Shown here: piece by piece, positions 18,571 to 26,405 of the stretch
Layout of the letters: the number at the start of each line of letters is the position of its first letter
Numbering within the stretch: the stretch's first letter is position 1
Source of the DNA: Pseudopedobacter saltans DSM 12145
GTDB lineage: Bacteria; Bacteroidota; Bacteroidia; Sphingobacteriales; Sphingobacteriaceae
DNA length: 64,000 nt
Reading direction: 5' to 3'
Assembly: GCF_000190735.1 (NCBI RefSeq)
Contig: NC_015177.1
Coordinates: forward strand, 3,720,001-3,784,000
Position numbers and translations under genes: made by a program
The notes under the pieces: model-generated
Seen by the model: only the letters and a program-made list of their open reading frames with translations
Told to the model about the DNA's origin: nothing
The model's database searches: none

Positions 18571-19413
18571 TTAAAGAATCTTTTTTCCAAAGACTATCGC
18601 CCAATTATCATCAATATGCCCTGCGGGGAAATTAAAAACAACGGGGTAATTATACTGACCAACGACACCCATCACGATTTCCTCTATAGAAAATCCAAAC
18701 GGGTTATCATTGTCTTTCATAGCTGTAAAGCCGCCAACGAGCAAGCCTTTTAAATTTTCAAGTTTACCGGCGCGATCCAAAGCTCTTAACATTCTATCTA
18801 CGGCATAATAATACTCAGCAACGTCTTCAATAAAAAGAATTTTGCCGTCGTAAACGGGATCGCTTTCAGAGCCTAAAACAGAAAGAAGAATACTTAAATT
18901 ACCTCCAATAACAGGCGCTTTAGGCAAGGATTCCAATCCAGCGATAGGATATTCAATCTTTTCACCAAACAAAGCCTTTCTTAAAGATTCTATTCCACCA
19001 GCTGTACTGTCAGGAATGTTTGCTGGCATTTGTCCATGAATACTTTGTATTCCTAATCTGTTTAAATGCCCATGAAAAACGGTAATATCGCTAAAACCTA
19101 CTATCCATTTAGGATGGGATAAGAGGTTAGAAAAATCAATACTATCAATAATTCTCACACTGCCATATCCGCCTCGCGCTGCAAAAATGGCTTTAACGGA
19201 GTTGTCATCAATAAAAGTCTGTAACTCCTGTGCTCTAAATTTGTCATCACCAGCGAACTGGTGAAATTGAGAGTTAACCGTCTCTCCAATTATAACTTCC
19301 AGTCCCCAGGACTCCATCAGCTCAACAGCTTGATTCATTGGATTTAAAGGAAATTTAGCAGGACAGCTAATGGCTACTTTATCGCCTTTTTTTAGGTATG
19401 GAGGTTGAATCAT
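18571..19413 (-). CDS. LD-carboxypeptidase (peptidase family S66)
   Basis: A 280-residue serine peptidase of the LdcA/MccF family. LdcA enzymes remove the terminal D-alanine of murein tetrapeptides during cell-wall recycling; MccF relatives cleave microcin C. The nucleophile is S108 in GFSDIT. The N-terminal LKKGDKVAISCPA and the RGGYGSVRIID stretch are typical, as is IHGQMPAN. The acid and His of the triad fall in the C-terminal half (FIEDV, PAGHIDDNWA). No signal peptide is seen, so it acts in the cytoplasm. Recycling is more likely than immunity because no microcin genes are near. Confidence 0.9.
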   Translation of the reverse strand: MIQPPYLKKGDKVAISCPAKFPLNPMNQAVELMESWGLEVIIGETVNSQFHQFAGDDKFRAQELQTFIDDNSVKAIFAARGGYGSVRIIDSIDFSNLLSHPKWIVGFSDITVFHGHLNRLGIQSIHGQMPANIPDSTAGGIESLRKALFGEKIEYPIAGLESLPKAPVIGGNLSILLSVLGSESDPVYDGKILFIEDVAEYYYAVDRMLRALDRAGKLENLKGLLVGGFTAMKDNDNPFGFSIEEIVMGVVGQYNYPVVFNFPAGHIDDNWAIVFGKKIL

Positions 19414-19730
19414 ATCAAAAATGTCTGAATGAATTATTTAATCTGAGGTCAATATATAAAGAATAGCCCGCTAAAAAGGTGCCAATAGTAATATTGAATT
19501 CAATTGTACACTTTTTCCTATACTATACTATTTTGTCATTAAATAGATAAAGCATCTCATGCTATTCTCAAGCCCTTCTCATAACGAAGGATGCAAAAAT
19601 GAGCGCAACAGGTGGGATATGCTAATATCGTATAGAAATATTGGATTTTAGGGATTATATCTGCGAATGCAGAGCAAGGTATTATTCGAACAATAGTACC
19701 AATATACAAACAAATCTCATCATTAACAAT
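19414..19730. other. Intergenic region without a recognised gene
   Basis: AT-rich spacer between the divergent LD-carboxypeptidase and metG genes. I see no ORF with coding character, RNA gene or strong repeat before the metG promoter. Confidence 0.5.
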
Positions 19731-19738
19731 TATCTTTG
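19731..19738 (+). promoter_or_regulatory. metG promoter (-7 box)
   Basis: TATCTTTG matches TAnnTTTG. It covers a possible TTG start at 19736, which rules that codon out as the translation start. Confidence 0.65.
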
Positions 19739-19762
19739 TACCTTAAATTAAAAAAGAAGAAA

Positions 19763-21820
19763 TTGGATCAGAGTAATATTAAAAGATATACCATAACAGC
19801 TGCTTTACCTTATGCAAATGGGCCAAAGCATATCGGACACCTGGCGGGAGCGTACATTCCGGCAGATTTATACGTAAGATATTTAAGATTAAAAGAGAGA
19901 GATGTAGTTTTTGTTTGCGGATCAGATGAGCATGGTACAGCGATAGCGAACCAGGCGATGAAGGAAAATACAACTCCCAGAGCTATTATCGATAAATATC
20001 ATACATTGATAGAGGAGTGTTTCAGCAAATTAGGGATTTCTTTTGATATTTATCATCGTACAAGTGAGCCTATTCATCACGAAACCGCTCAGGATTTTTT
20101 TAGAGTTCTGGACAACAAGGATATATTCAAGGTAGAATCTTCTGAGCAGTATTATGATGAAGAAGCCCACGCCTTTTTAGCAGATCGATATATAAAAGGA
20201 ACTTGTCCAAACTGTGGCGATCACAATGCTTACGGGGATCAGTGTGAAAAATGTGGTACTTCTTTAAGTCCCGATGAGCTGATCAACCCGATATCTACTT
20301 TAACGGGCAATAAGCCGGTTAAAAAGATGACCAAACATTGGTATTTGCCATTGAATGAATATGAAGGCTTTTTAAAAGAGTGGATTTTAGAAGGACATAA
20401 GTCAGATTGGAAAACAAATGTCTATGGCCAATGTAAAAGTTGGATTGACGGAGGTTTACATCCACGAGCGGTAACCCGTGATTTGGATTGGGGAATTAAA
20501 GTTCCTGCACAGGATGCAGAAGGTAAAGTACTTTATGTTTGGTTTGATGCACCGATAGGTTATATTTCTGCAACTAAGCAATGGGCTATAGATAATAACA
20601 AAGATTGGGAAGTATATTGGAAAGATAAGGAAACTAAGTTGGTTCACTTTATTGGAAAAGACAATATTGTTTTCCATTGTATTGTTTTTCCAGTGATGTT
20701 GAAAACCCATGGAGAGTTTATTTTGCCAGACAATGTTCCTGCAAATGAGTTTATGAACCTGGAAGGTGATAAAATGTCCACTTCCAGAGGTTGGAGTATC
20801 GAAATGCATGAGTATCTGGAAGACTTTCCAACAAGAATAGATGAATTGAGGTATTATCTGGCAAGTATAGCTCCGGAAACCAGCGATAGTGAATTTACAT
20901 GGAAAGACTATCAGGCTCGTGTAAATAACGAATTGGTGGCTATTCTGGGAAATTTTGTGAATCGTGTGATGATTTTGATGCAGAAATATTTTGCTGGAAA
21001 AATTGAAAGCGACGGTAAAATGGAACTTAAAGATGCAGCAATAAGTGCCGATATCAAAAGTCTTTATAGCGAAGTTGAACAATCTTTTGAAGCTTACAAG
21101 TTTAGACAAGCATTGGCAAGTGCTATGGATATTGCCCGTTTGGGAAATAAATACCTGACGGAAAAAGAACCGTGGAAATCTTATAAGGAGGGTCCTGAAG
21201 AAGCTAGAGAGGTATTGCATAATTGTTTGCATATTATCGCTCATGCTGCGATCTGTTTACAACCTTTCCTCCCAAACACAGCCAAAAAGATGTTTAATAT
21301 GCTGAATTTAAAAGACGAATATAAGTTTGGCGAAGAGGTTGTTTTCGAAGCGGGTCATCAATTAAATCAGGCCACTTTGTTATTCGAAAAAGTAGAAGAC
21401 GATGTGATTGCTAAACAAATACAAAAATTGATTGATAAAAAAGAGACAATAGAAAAAGCCAAATCCCAGGACGTGGAAGTTACACCCGCAAAGGAAAATA
21501 TTACTTTTGATCAGTTTTCCGCAATGGATATCAGAACAGGAGTGATTCTGGAAGCTGAGAAAGTAGCTAAAACCAAAAAGTTGTTGAAGTTGAAGGTAGA
21601 CACGGGAATCGACATTCGAACAGTCGTGTCTGGGATAGCAGAACATTATCAGCCCGAAGATATAATTGGCCAGCAAGTTAGTATTTTGGTTAATTTAGAA
21701 CCGCGGGAAATTAAAGGAATACAATCCCAAGGGATGATTTTAATGGCTGAAAATGCAGAAGGGAAACTTTGTTTTGTTGCGCCAATCGATAAATTTAATG
21801 CTGGAAGTGTGGTGAGATAA
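19763..21820 (+). CDS. metG: Methionyl-tRNA synthetase
   Basis: A 685-residue cytoplasmic enzyme that charges tRNA-Met. The class I signature reads KHIGH, the zinc knuckle is CPNCGDHNAYGDQCEKCG, and the KMSKS loop is KMSTS. An anticodon-binding helical domain is followed by a linker and a C-terminal EMAP/Trbp-like tRNA-binding domain (from about FDQFSAMDIRTGVILEAEKV to the end) that allows dimerisation. The TTG at 19763 is chosen as start because it directly precedes the conserved N-terminus (DQSNIKRYTITAALPYANGP); the TTG at 19736 lies inside the promoter and no ATG is available. Confidence 0.95.
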   Translation: MDQSNIKRYTITAALPYANGPKHIGHLAGAYIPADLYVRYLRLKERDVVFVCGSDEHGTAIANQAMKENTTPRAIIDKYHTLIEECFSKLGISFDIYHRTSEPIHHETAQDFFRVLDNKDIFKVESSEQYYDEEAHAFLADRYIKGTCPNCGDHNAYGDQCEKCGTSLSPDELINPISTLTGNKPVKKMTKHWYLPLNEYEGFLKEWILEGHKSDWKTNVYGQCKSWIDGGLHPRAVTRDLDWGIKVPAQDAEGKVLYVWFDAPIGYISATKQWAIDNNKDWEVYWKDKETKLVHFIGKDNIVFHCIVFPVMLKTHGEFILPDNVPANEFMNLEGDKMSTSRGWSIEMHEYLEDFPTRIDELRYYLASIAPETSDSEFTWKDYQARVNNELVAILGNFVNRVMILMQKYFAGKIESDGKMELKDAAISADIKSLYSEVEQSFEAYKFRQALASAMDIARLGNKYLTEKEPWKSYKEGPEEAREVLHNCLHIIAHAAICLQPFLPNTAKKMFNMLNLKDEYKFGEEVVFEAGHQLNQATLLFEKVEDDVIAKQIQKLIDKKETIEKAKSQDVEVTPAKENITFDQFSAMDIRTGVILEAEKVAKTKKLLKLKVDTGIDIRTVVSGIAEHYQPEDIIGQQVSILVNLEPREIKGIQSQGMILMAENAEGKLCFVAPIDKFNAGSVVR

Positions 21821-21860
21821 TCTCCTTTTGATTATATTTGCCCAGCTTTAAAGCAGGTTA

Positions 21861-21917
21861 GGCCCTGTAGTTCAACGTCCGCTTCGCAGAAGCCGTTCGG
21901 ATAGAGAATGGAATAAG
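21861..21917 (+). pseudogene. Broken tRNA-Arg copy, 5' part with D-loop insertion
   Basis: CTGTAGTTCAACG at the start and GATAGA after it match the 5' half of the intact tRNA-Arg at 21925. The D-loop is split by about 22 nt (roughly 21878-21899) that is GC-rich and can form a small hairpin (GCTTC-GCA-GAAGC). The anticodon and T arms are missing. Confidence 0.55.
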
Positions 21918-21924
21918 CTTGATA

Positions 21925-21996
21925 GGTCTCGTAGTTCAACGGATAGAATAGAAGTTTCCTAAACTTTAGATACAGGTTCGATTCCTGTCGAGACCA
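21925..21996 (+). tRNA. tRNA-Arg (anticodon CCT)
   Basis: A 72-nt cloverleaf: acceptor GGTCTCG (21925-21931) with CGAGACC (21989-21995), discriminator A at 21996, a D arm, an anticodon loop TTCCTAA (anticodon CCT, reading AGG), and a T arm ACAGG-TTCGATT-CCTGT. CCA is not encoded. This is the only intact tRNA in the window. Damaged copies lie on both sides. Confidence 0.93.
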
Positions 21997-22005
21997 CATA
22001 TTTAG

Positions 22006-22257
22006 ATGGCTATGATGTATTATGCATATGTTATCAAAAGTGAAAAGTGTGATTACCTTTACAAGGGGCACTGCCGTGATCTTGAATTAAGATTGCGCCA
22101 GCATAATTCAGGTCAAACAAAGTCCATCATTCCCTATATTCCTTTCAAGCTTATTTATTATGAAGAATTTGAATGTGTAGAAGATGCAATGATAAGAGAG
22201 AAATATTTCAAAAGTTCTGCAGGGAGGAGATATCTGAAGTCTAGGCTGAGCCTGTAG
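22006..22257 (+). CDS. GIY-YIG domain endonuclease-like protein
   Basis: An 83-residue single-domain protein of the GIY-YIG nuclease superfamily (UvrC/Slx1-type fold). The YAYVI and YLYKG blocks give the two motif strands, followed by the conserved helix DLELRLRQHNSGQT (catalytic Arg expected here) and the acidic helix EDAMIREKYFKSSAGRRYLK with the metal-binding Glu. Stand-alone proteins of this kind are common in Bacteroidota; their cellular substrates are largely unknown. It starts 9 nt after the intact tRNA-Arg. Its TAG stop is supplied by the GTAG of the damaged tRNA copy downstream, so gene and tRNA copies look like one duplicated unit. Confidence 0.8.
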   Translation: MAMMYYAYVIKSEKCDYLYKGHCRDLELRLRQHNSGQTKSIIPYIPFKLIYYEEFECVEDAMIREKYFKSSAGRRYLKSRLSL

Positions 22258-22347
22258 TTCAACGCCCGCCCGGCCGAAGCCGTTCGGACGGGGATAGAAT
22301 AGAAGTTTCCTAAACATTTGATAGCAGTTCGATTCTGCTCGGGGCTA
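22249..22347 (+). pseudogene. tRNA-Arg(CCT)-like pseudogene with 27-nt D-loop insertion
   Basis: The sequence follows the intact tRNA-Arg through TGTAGTTCAACG, is split at 22265-22291 by a 27-nt GC-rich insert containing CCGAA-GCCG-TTCGG, then continues GGATAGAATAGAAGTTTCC with a good T arm (AGCAG-TTCGATT-CTGCT). The acceptor pairs only partly (AGCC with GGCT) and the anticodon stem has a mismatch, so function as a tRNA is unlikely. Confidence 0.65.
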
Positions 22348-22348
22348 C

Positions 22349-22392
22349 AACAAAGAAGAAGCCATCTCAAAAGAGACGGCTTCTTCTTTGTT
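22349..22392. terminator. Long hairpin terminator
   Basis: The arms AACAAAGAAGAAGCC (22349-22363) and GGCTTCTTCTTTGTT (22378-22392) pair perfectly, with an inner TCTC/GAGA stem. It closes the tRNA cluster and the convergent propeller gene. Confidence 0.85.
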
Positions 22393-22404
22393 ACTAATTT
22401 AGCT

Positions 22405-23595
22405 TTATTTCACCTCCTCAAATGGATTCGATGAATCTCCGGTCCAACGGTACAATTGAAGTTTACAATATTGTTTTTTATCTGTTGATATCCCGTTTTG
22501 AGAGATATAAAAGTATCCATTTCCTAGAGAGTGAATACCTGTTGAACCCCATTTAAAGTCCCAACCATATACACCACTTTTTTCATCATGCATACCAGCT
22601 TTTGCCAATTGTAAAACTAAACCCTTTTCTTTTTTGTCGAAACCTTTTAACTCTTTCAAAACAGCCTTTTTAGATGCATCTATTGCAAATAAGCTGTAGT
22701 TAGGGAATTCTGGTTTTTTTCCTTTATATACTGCTGAAAACCAATAACCTGTATTGCTGTCATATTCCAAATTTTGTATGCCGTAAGATGTGTTTCCCGT
22801 GTATACAAAATACTTGTTTAAAGGCTTTTCTGGCCCAACCAGACTAAAGTTGGTTTGAGAAAGAGGTCTTTCATATTGTTTAAGTGTATTTGCGTCGTAT
22901 TGCAAAATAACCTGGTAATCATTATCGCTGCGAGAAGTTTCACCGTATATCCCATAAGCAACATTTAAGAAGAGCTTGCTGTCTTTTTTCTGGCCGAATT
23001 GCGGACCAAAAGCAACGCCATCTATGCCACTGCAACCATAACGATGTTCCACCCGTTTACCTTTATTGGTTACTGTTGCTATATAGTCGTCAACCGCTTC
23101 TTTTATATATATGGTATTGACAATATTGTCTTTTTCGGCATCCATGCCCTGACGAACAATTTTATTACCATCAATAATAGCAATATGAAAAGAACTTTGT
23201 TGAATCTGTTTGGAATCGTCTCCCAATCCTTTTAAAATCCCTTTACCTATTTTGTCATTTTTATACTCCAATGAAGCATAAATACGTCCGTCTTCAGGGT
23301 TGACATCTAAACAGCCTAAGTGACCAACAAAACCTTCTACACTACCTATAATCTCGCCTTTCAGGTTTGTTTTGATTAAGCTTGTAGTAAAAGAGAAGTA
23401 TACATATCCGCGTTGTGTATCAACTACAACACCCTGTACATGGAATTTGCCATCTTCATAGTAGATTTGGCGGGGCAGTTTATTAATAAGCTCCTGTGTT
23501 TTTTTGTCATCAGGTTTTTGTTTATTTAGGGAAGCATTGCTTGAGTAAGTTATAAAAAGTGTTAAAAGTATTGTCAGGAAGTTTTTGAAGTTCAT
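22405..23595 (-). CDS. Secreted propeller-like protein of the glycerol-1-phosphate locus
   Basis: A 396-residue exported protein with a signal peptide (about residues 1-21, ILLTLFITYSSNAS). The remainder is beta-rich with repeated short blocks (GYVYFSFTTSLIKTNLKGEI, GRIYASLEYKND, GYWFSAVYKGK), which suggests a beta-propeller. I do not recognise a named family or catalytic motif. It faces the DeoR gene in the same direction and has upstream of it (23668-23686) the motif found before that regulator, so it probably belongs to the same regulon. A role in binding or hydrolysing a phosphodiester outside the inner membrane is only a guess. Confidence 0.7.
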   Translation of the reverse strand: MNFKNFLTILLTLFITYSSNASLNKQKPDDKKTQELINKLPRQIYYEDGKFHVQGVVVDTQRGYVYFSFTTSLIKTNLKGEIIGSVEGFVGHLGCLDVNPEDGRIYASLEYKNDKIGKGILKGLGDDSKQIQQSSFHIAIIDGNKIVRQGMDAEKDNIVNTIYIKEAVDDYIATVTNKGKRVEHRYGCSGIDGVAFGPQFGQKKDSKLFLNVAYGIYGETSRSDNDYQVILQYDANTLKQYERPLSQTNFSLVGPEKPLNKYFVYTGNTSYGIQNLEYDSNTGYWFSAVYKGKKPEFPNYSLFAIDASKKAVLKELKGFDKKEKGLVLQLAKAGMHDEKSGVYGWDFKWGSTGIHSLGNGYFYISQNGISTDKKQYCKLQLYRWTGDSSNPFEEVK

Positions 23596-23667
23596 TTGTA
23601 TGATTGTTGTTTAAATACGGTCATCTCTTACTGCAAGTTAGCAAACATCAGTAATAAAAAGAAGCAT

Positions 23668-23686
23668 AAACGAAAAATAGAAACAT
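23668..23686. promoter_or_regulatory. Candidate DeoR operator upstream of the propeller gene
   Basis: AAACGAAAAATAGAAACAT differs at one of 19 positions from the motif (minus strand) at 24699-24717 in front of the DeoR gene. A related half-copy, AAAACGAATGAAAA, lies at 23709-23722. Confidence 0.5.
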
Positions 23687-23836
23687 TAATAAGAAATCAT
23701 TTGTTGTTAAAACGAATGAAAATTAGTGTTTATGTTTCCTTTTTAATCTATGTTTGTAATTTAGGGGTTGATTGTTTCCTGAATATTAAGAAGTGATTAT
23801 CTGTTTATTTTGGCAGATAGTGTAGAATGTCTGTAA

Positions 23837-24607
23837 TTATCTTGCTATAATAACTTCCACACCCTGTTCTTCGATTAATTTCTGTATAGACGGAGATATG
23901 CCTTCGTCGGTGATAATAATGTCTATCTTGTCAAGATTGCATATTTTTCCGAAGCCTTTTCTACCAAATTTAGACGAGTCGCAAAGTACTATTGTTTTTA
24001 ATGAAATGTTCATCATGGCCTTGTTAAGTTCGGCTTCTTCTATGTTGGAGGTTGTTACGCCGAAGTCAAGGTCTACACCATCTACACCTAGAAAAACTTT
24101 AGAGCAGGTGATGTTTTCCAGGAAGCTGAGCGTGTAGCTTCCAATTACAGACATGGAGCTCCTTCTGAATGTCCCTCCGAGTTGTGAAATGTTAATCGCT
24201 TCATTTTCACTGAGTATTGTGGTGGCTTTTATAGACGAAGTTACTACAGTGAGCCGCTCTTTAGGTACTATCTGTTCTGCAAAAGCGCAGATAGTAGAGC
24301 CGGAATTGATAATGATCGAGTCGTTCTCTTCTATTAGTTTTGATGCAGAAATTCCTATAAGTTGCTTTTCTTTTATTCTTTCCTTTTCTTTTTCTTTTAC
24401 ATTTCTGTCGGATGCGTGTGGGTTAATAGGGCTGGCGCTTCCATGAGTACGGTATAAAAGTCCCTTTTCTTCGAGTGTTTTTAGGTCTTTTCGTATAGTT
24501 ACCGTTGTTACGTCCAGTTTTTTTGCAACATCTATAACTCTTATAAACCCTTCTTTTTGTAGTGTATTTAAAATGTATTTATGTCTTTCTGCAATGCTTA
24601 AAATCAT
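23837..24607 (-). CDS. DeoR-family transcriptional regulator
   Basis: A 256-residue repressor-type regulator. The N-terminal DeoR helix-turn-helix (RHKYILNTLQKEGFIRVIDV, then LDVTTVTIRKDLKTLEEKGL, residues 7-58) is followed by the sugar-phosphate-sensing DeoRC domain (IGISASKLIEENDSIIINSG to the end, with GVTTSNIEEAELNKAM and LCDSSKFG). The start is the ATG at 24607; the longer open frame upstream only reads A/T-rich operator-like repeats. Family members bind a phosphorylated sugar or polyol. Its neighbours, divergent G1P dehydrogenase and organophosphate transporter, suggest glycerol phosphate or DHAP as ligand. Confidence 0.92.
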   Translation of the reverse strand: MILSIAERHKYILNTLQKEGFIRVIDVAKKLDVTTVTIRKDLKTLEEKGLLYRTHGSASPINPHASDRNVKEKEKERIKEKQLIGISASKLIEENDSIIINSGSTICAFAEQIVPKERLTVVTSSIKATTILSENEAINISQLGGTFRRSSMSVIGSYTLSFLENITCSKVFLGVDGVDLDFGVTTSNIEEAELNKAMMNISLKTIVLCDSSKFGRKGFGKICNLDKIDIIITDEGISPSIQKLIEEQGVEVIIAR

Positions 24608-24698
24608 TCTGACAAGTGTAAGTTTTAACAAATAAAAAGAAATAATCAGTGATTTCAAAAGATCAATCATCTGTTTTAGCGAAGGGTTTCGTTTTTTT

Positions 24699-24736
24699 AT
24701 GTTTTTATTTTTCGTTTTGTTTTTATTTTTTGTTTT
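24699..24736. promoter_or_regulatory. Tandem candidate operators between DeoR and G1P dehydrogenase
   Basis: Two 18-nt direct repeats (24701-24718 and 24719-24736, one mismatch) of the form GTTTTTATTTTTYGTTTT. The first, read on the minus strand with one extra base pair, is AAACGAAAAATAAAAACAT, the motif also seen at 23668. Their place in the divergent promoter region suits autoregulation by the DeoR protein. Confidence 0.5.
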
Positions 24737-24939
24737 GTAGTTTTGTTTATGCACTTATGTTAAAATAAACCACGAACCAGAATAATTAATAGAATAAGGA
24801 AAAACTTGATAGGGCATGCTCGAAAAGAAATAGATTTTATCGAATAGAGATCGGAAAAAAGCTTGGTATCATAGCGTATTTACCGATTGAGCTTTGAACA
24901 GTTTTAAATGCGAACAAAGAAGTAAGATAACAAAAAATT

Positions 24940-26301
24940 ATGTCGACAAAAGTAGAGGCTGCATTGAAAGCAGCAAGCGAAACAAAAGACCTATTGGTGG
25001 GAAGTAATATCCTTGACAAGGTTCCTGATTTATTTAAGAAATATTTTGGTAATAATAAAGCCGTTATAATTGCCGATGAAACGACCTATAAAATAGCAGG
25101 TAAGCAAATAGCCGACTTGCTTTCTAAAGATGGAGTGGAACAAGAGCCGGTTTTTATTTTTAAAGATCCTGATTTATATGCAGAATATAGTTTTGTAGAA
25201 GAGCTTGCTGCGTCCTTGTCTGTGCACAATGCAGTACCAATTGCAGTAGGGTCGGGCACTATAAATGATTTAACTAAATTGGCGGCACATCAAAATGGCC
25301 GCGAATATATGTGTGTAGCAACTGCGGCCTCTATGGATGGCTATACAGCGTTTGGAGCATCTATAACTGCAGACGGAGCCAAACAGACATTCAATTGCCC
25401 CGCACCTAAAGTTTGCGTGGCGGATATTGAAATTATCCGTAATGCGCCAACCAAGATGACCGCTTCCGGCTATGCTGATTTATTTGCAAAGATTACAGCG
25501 GGAGCAGATTGGATACTAGCAGATAGTCTTGGAGTGGAGCCTATCGATGAACAGGCATGGAGTATTGTCCAGGATGGCTTACATGATGCACTTTCTGATC
25601 CGGAAGGTGTACATAATGGAGACCCGCAAGCGGTAACAGAATTGATAAGTGGTTTAATGTTAGGAGGTTTTGCTATGCAATGGTCCAAGTCTAGCCGACC
25701 TGCCTCGGGGGCAGAACATCAGTTTAGTCATCTGTGGAATATGGAGCACCATACAAATAATGGAGAGCATATTTCTCATGGTTTTCAGGTGGCGATTGGT
25801 ACATTGGCTATTAGCGCATTGTACGAAGAAATATTAAAATACCCCTTTGATCAGTTAAATATTGAAGGATGTTGCGCCAATTGGCCCTCACCAGAAGCCT
25901 TGGAAATAGAATCCAGAATCTTGTTTAAAGATACAGACTTTCTGGAAATTGGAGTGCAGGAAACCAAAGCCAAATATGTTGATACGGTAGGACTTGCGAA
26001 ACAACTTGAATTATTAAAAAATAACTGGGTGGAGATTAAGCAAAAACTCAAAGCACAGTTGGTGCCTTTCAGCGAAGCGCAAAATCGGTTGAAAATGGTT
26101 GGTGCTCCGTATGAGCCAGAGCATATAGGTCTTACCAGGGAATATCTGAAAAATACCTTTATAAGGGCACAATATATTCGTCGTCGGTTTACTGTACTTG
26201 ATTTATTGGTACGAACGAATACGCTTGATTTCTTTTTGGACAAACTTTTTGGGAAAGAAGGGGTATGGGTATTGGAAGAAAATAAACTCTTATCGGAATA
26301 A
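24940..26301 (+). CDS. sn-Glycerol-1-phosphate dehydrogenase
   Basis: A 453-residue enzyme of the iron-containing alcohol dehydrogenase superfamily, G1PDH/AraM branch. It interconverts sn-glycerol-1-phosphate and dihydroxyacetone phosphate with NAD(P). The nucleotide-binding loop is AVGSGTINDLTKLAA. Metal ligands are expected in SGYADLFAK (Asp), SGAEHQFSHLWN (His) and HISHGFQVA (His). The C-terminal helical domain is longer than in archaeal G1PDH but matches bacterial AraM. In Bacillus this enzyme works toward G1P for lipids; here the neighbouring transporter and phosphatase suggest breakdown of imported G1P. Confidence 0.9.
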   Translation: MSTKVEAALKAASETKDLLVGSNILDKVPDLFKKYFGNNKAVIIADETTYKIAGKQIADLLSKDGVEQEPVFIFKDPDLYAEYSFVEELAASLSVHNAVPIAVGSGTINDLTKLAAHQNGREYMCVATAASMDGYTAFGASITADGAKQTFNCPAPKVCVADIEIIRNAPTKMTASGYADLFAKITAGADWILADSLGVEPIDEQAWSIVQDGLHDALSDPEGVHNGDPQAVTELISGLMLGGFAMQWSKSSRPASGAEHQFSHLWNMEHHTNNGEHISHGFQVAIGTLAISALYEEILKYPFDQLNIEGCCANWPSPEALEIESRILFKDTDFLEIGVQETKAKYVDTVGLAKQLELLKNNWVEIKQKLKAQLVPFSEAQNRLKMVGAPYEPEHIGLTREYLKNTFIRAQYIRRRFTVLDLLVRTNTLDFFLDKLFGKEGVWVLEENKLLSE

Positions 26302-26405
26302 GTAGTGATATCAAGTCTTTTAATGAAAATTGGCAGAGCTTTAAAGGGGTCTTTAAATTGTTCCCTATATAATAACTATATTCAAAACTAACCTAACCAA
26401 CGGCG

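Noticed and set aside
19736..19762. Upstream TTG as start of metG
   Set aside because: It lies inside the -7 box TATCTTTG, so it would not be on the transcript.
20456..21244. A 262-codon minus-strand frame inside metG
   Set aside because: Antisense shadow of metG, with composition unlike a real protein.
21832..22071. Minus-strand frame over the tRNA-Arg cluster (MPLVKVITLF...), also 22108-22370 on the same strand
   Set aside because: They read through the intact tRNA and pseudo-tRNA copies and the GIY-YIG gene antisense; this is a well-known type of spurious ORF over tRNA repeats.
23596..23796. A 66-codon plus-strand frame in the propeller-gene promoter
   Set aside because: It covers the promoter and candidate operator of the divergent gene and shows no protein features.
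24608..24754. N-terminal extension of the DeoR protein (KTKNKNKTKNKN)
   Set aside because: It is translation of the tandem A/T repeats in the operator region; the DeoR domain starts properly at the ATG at 24607.
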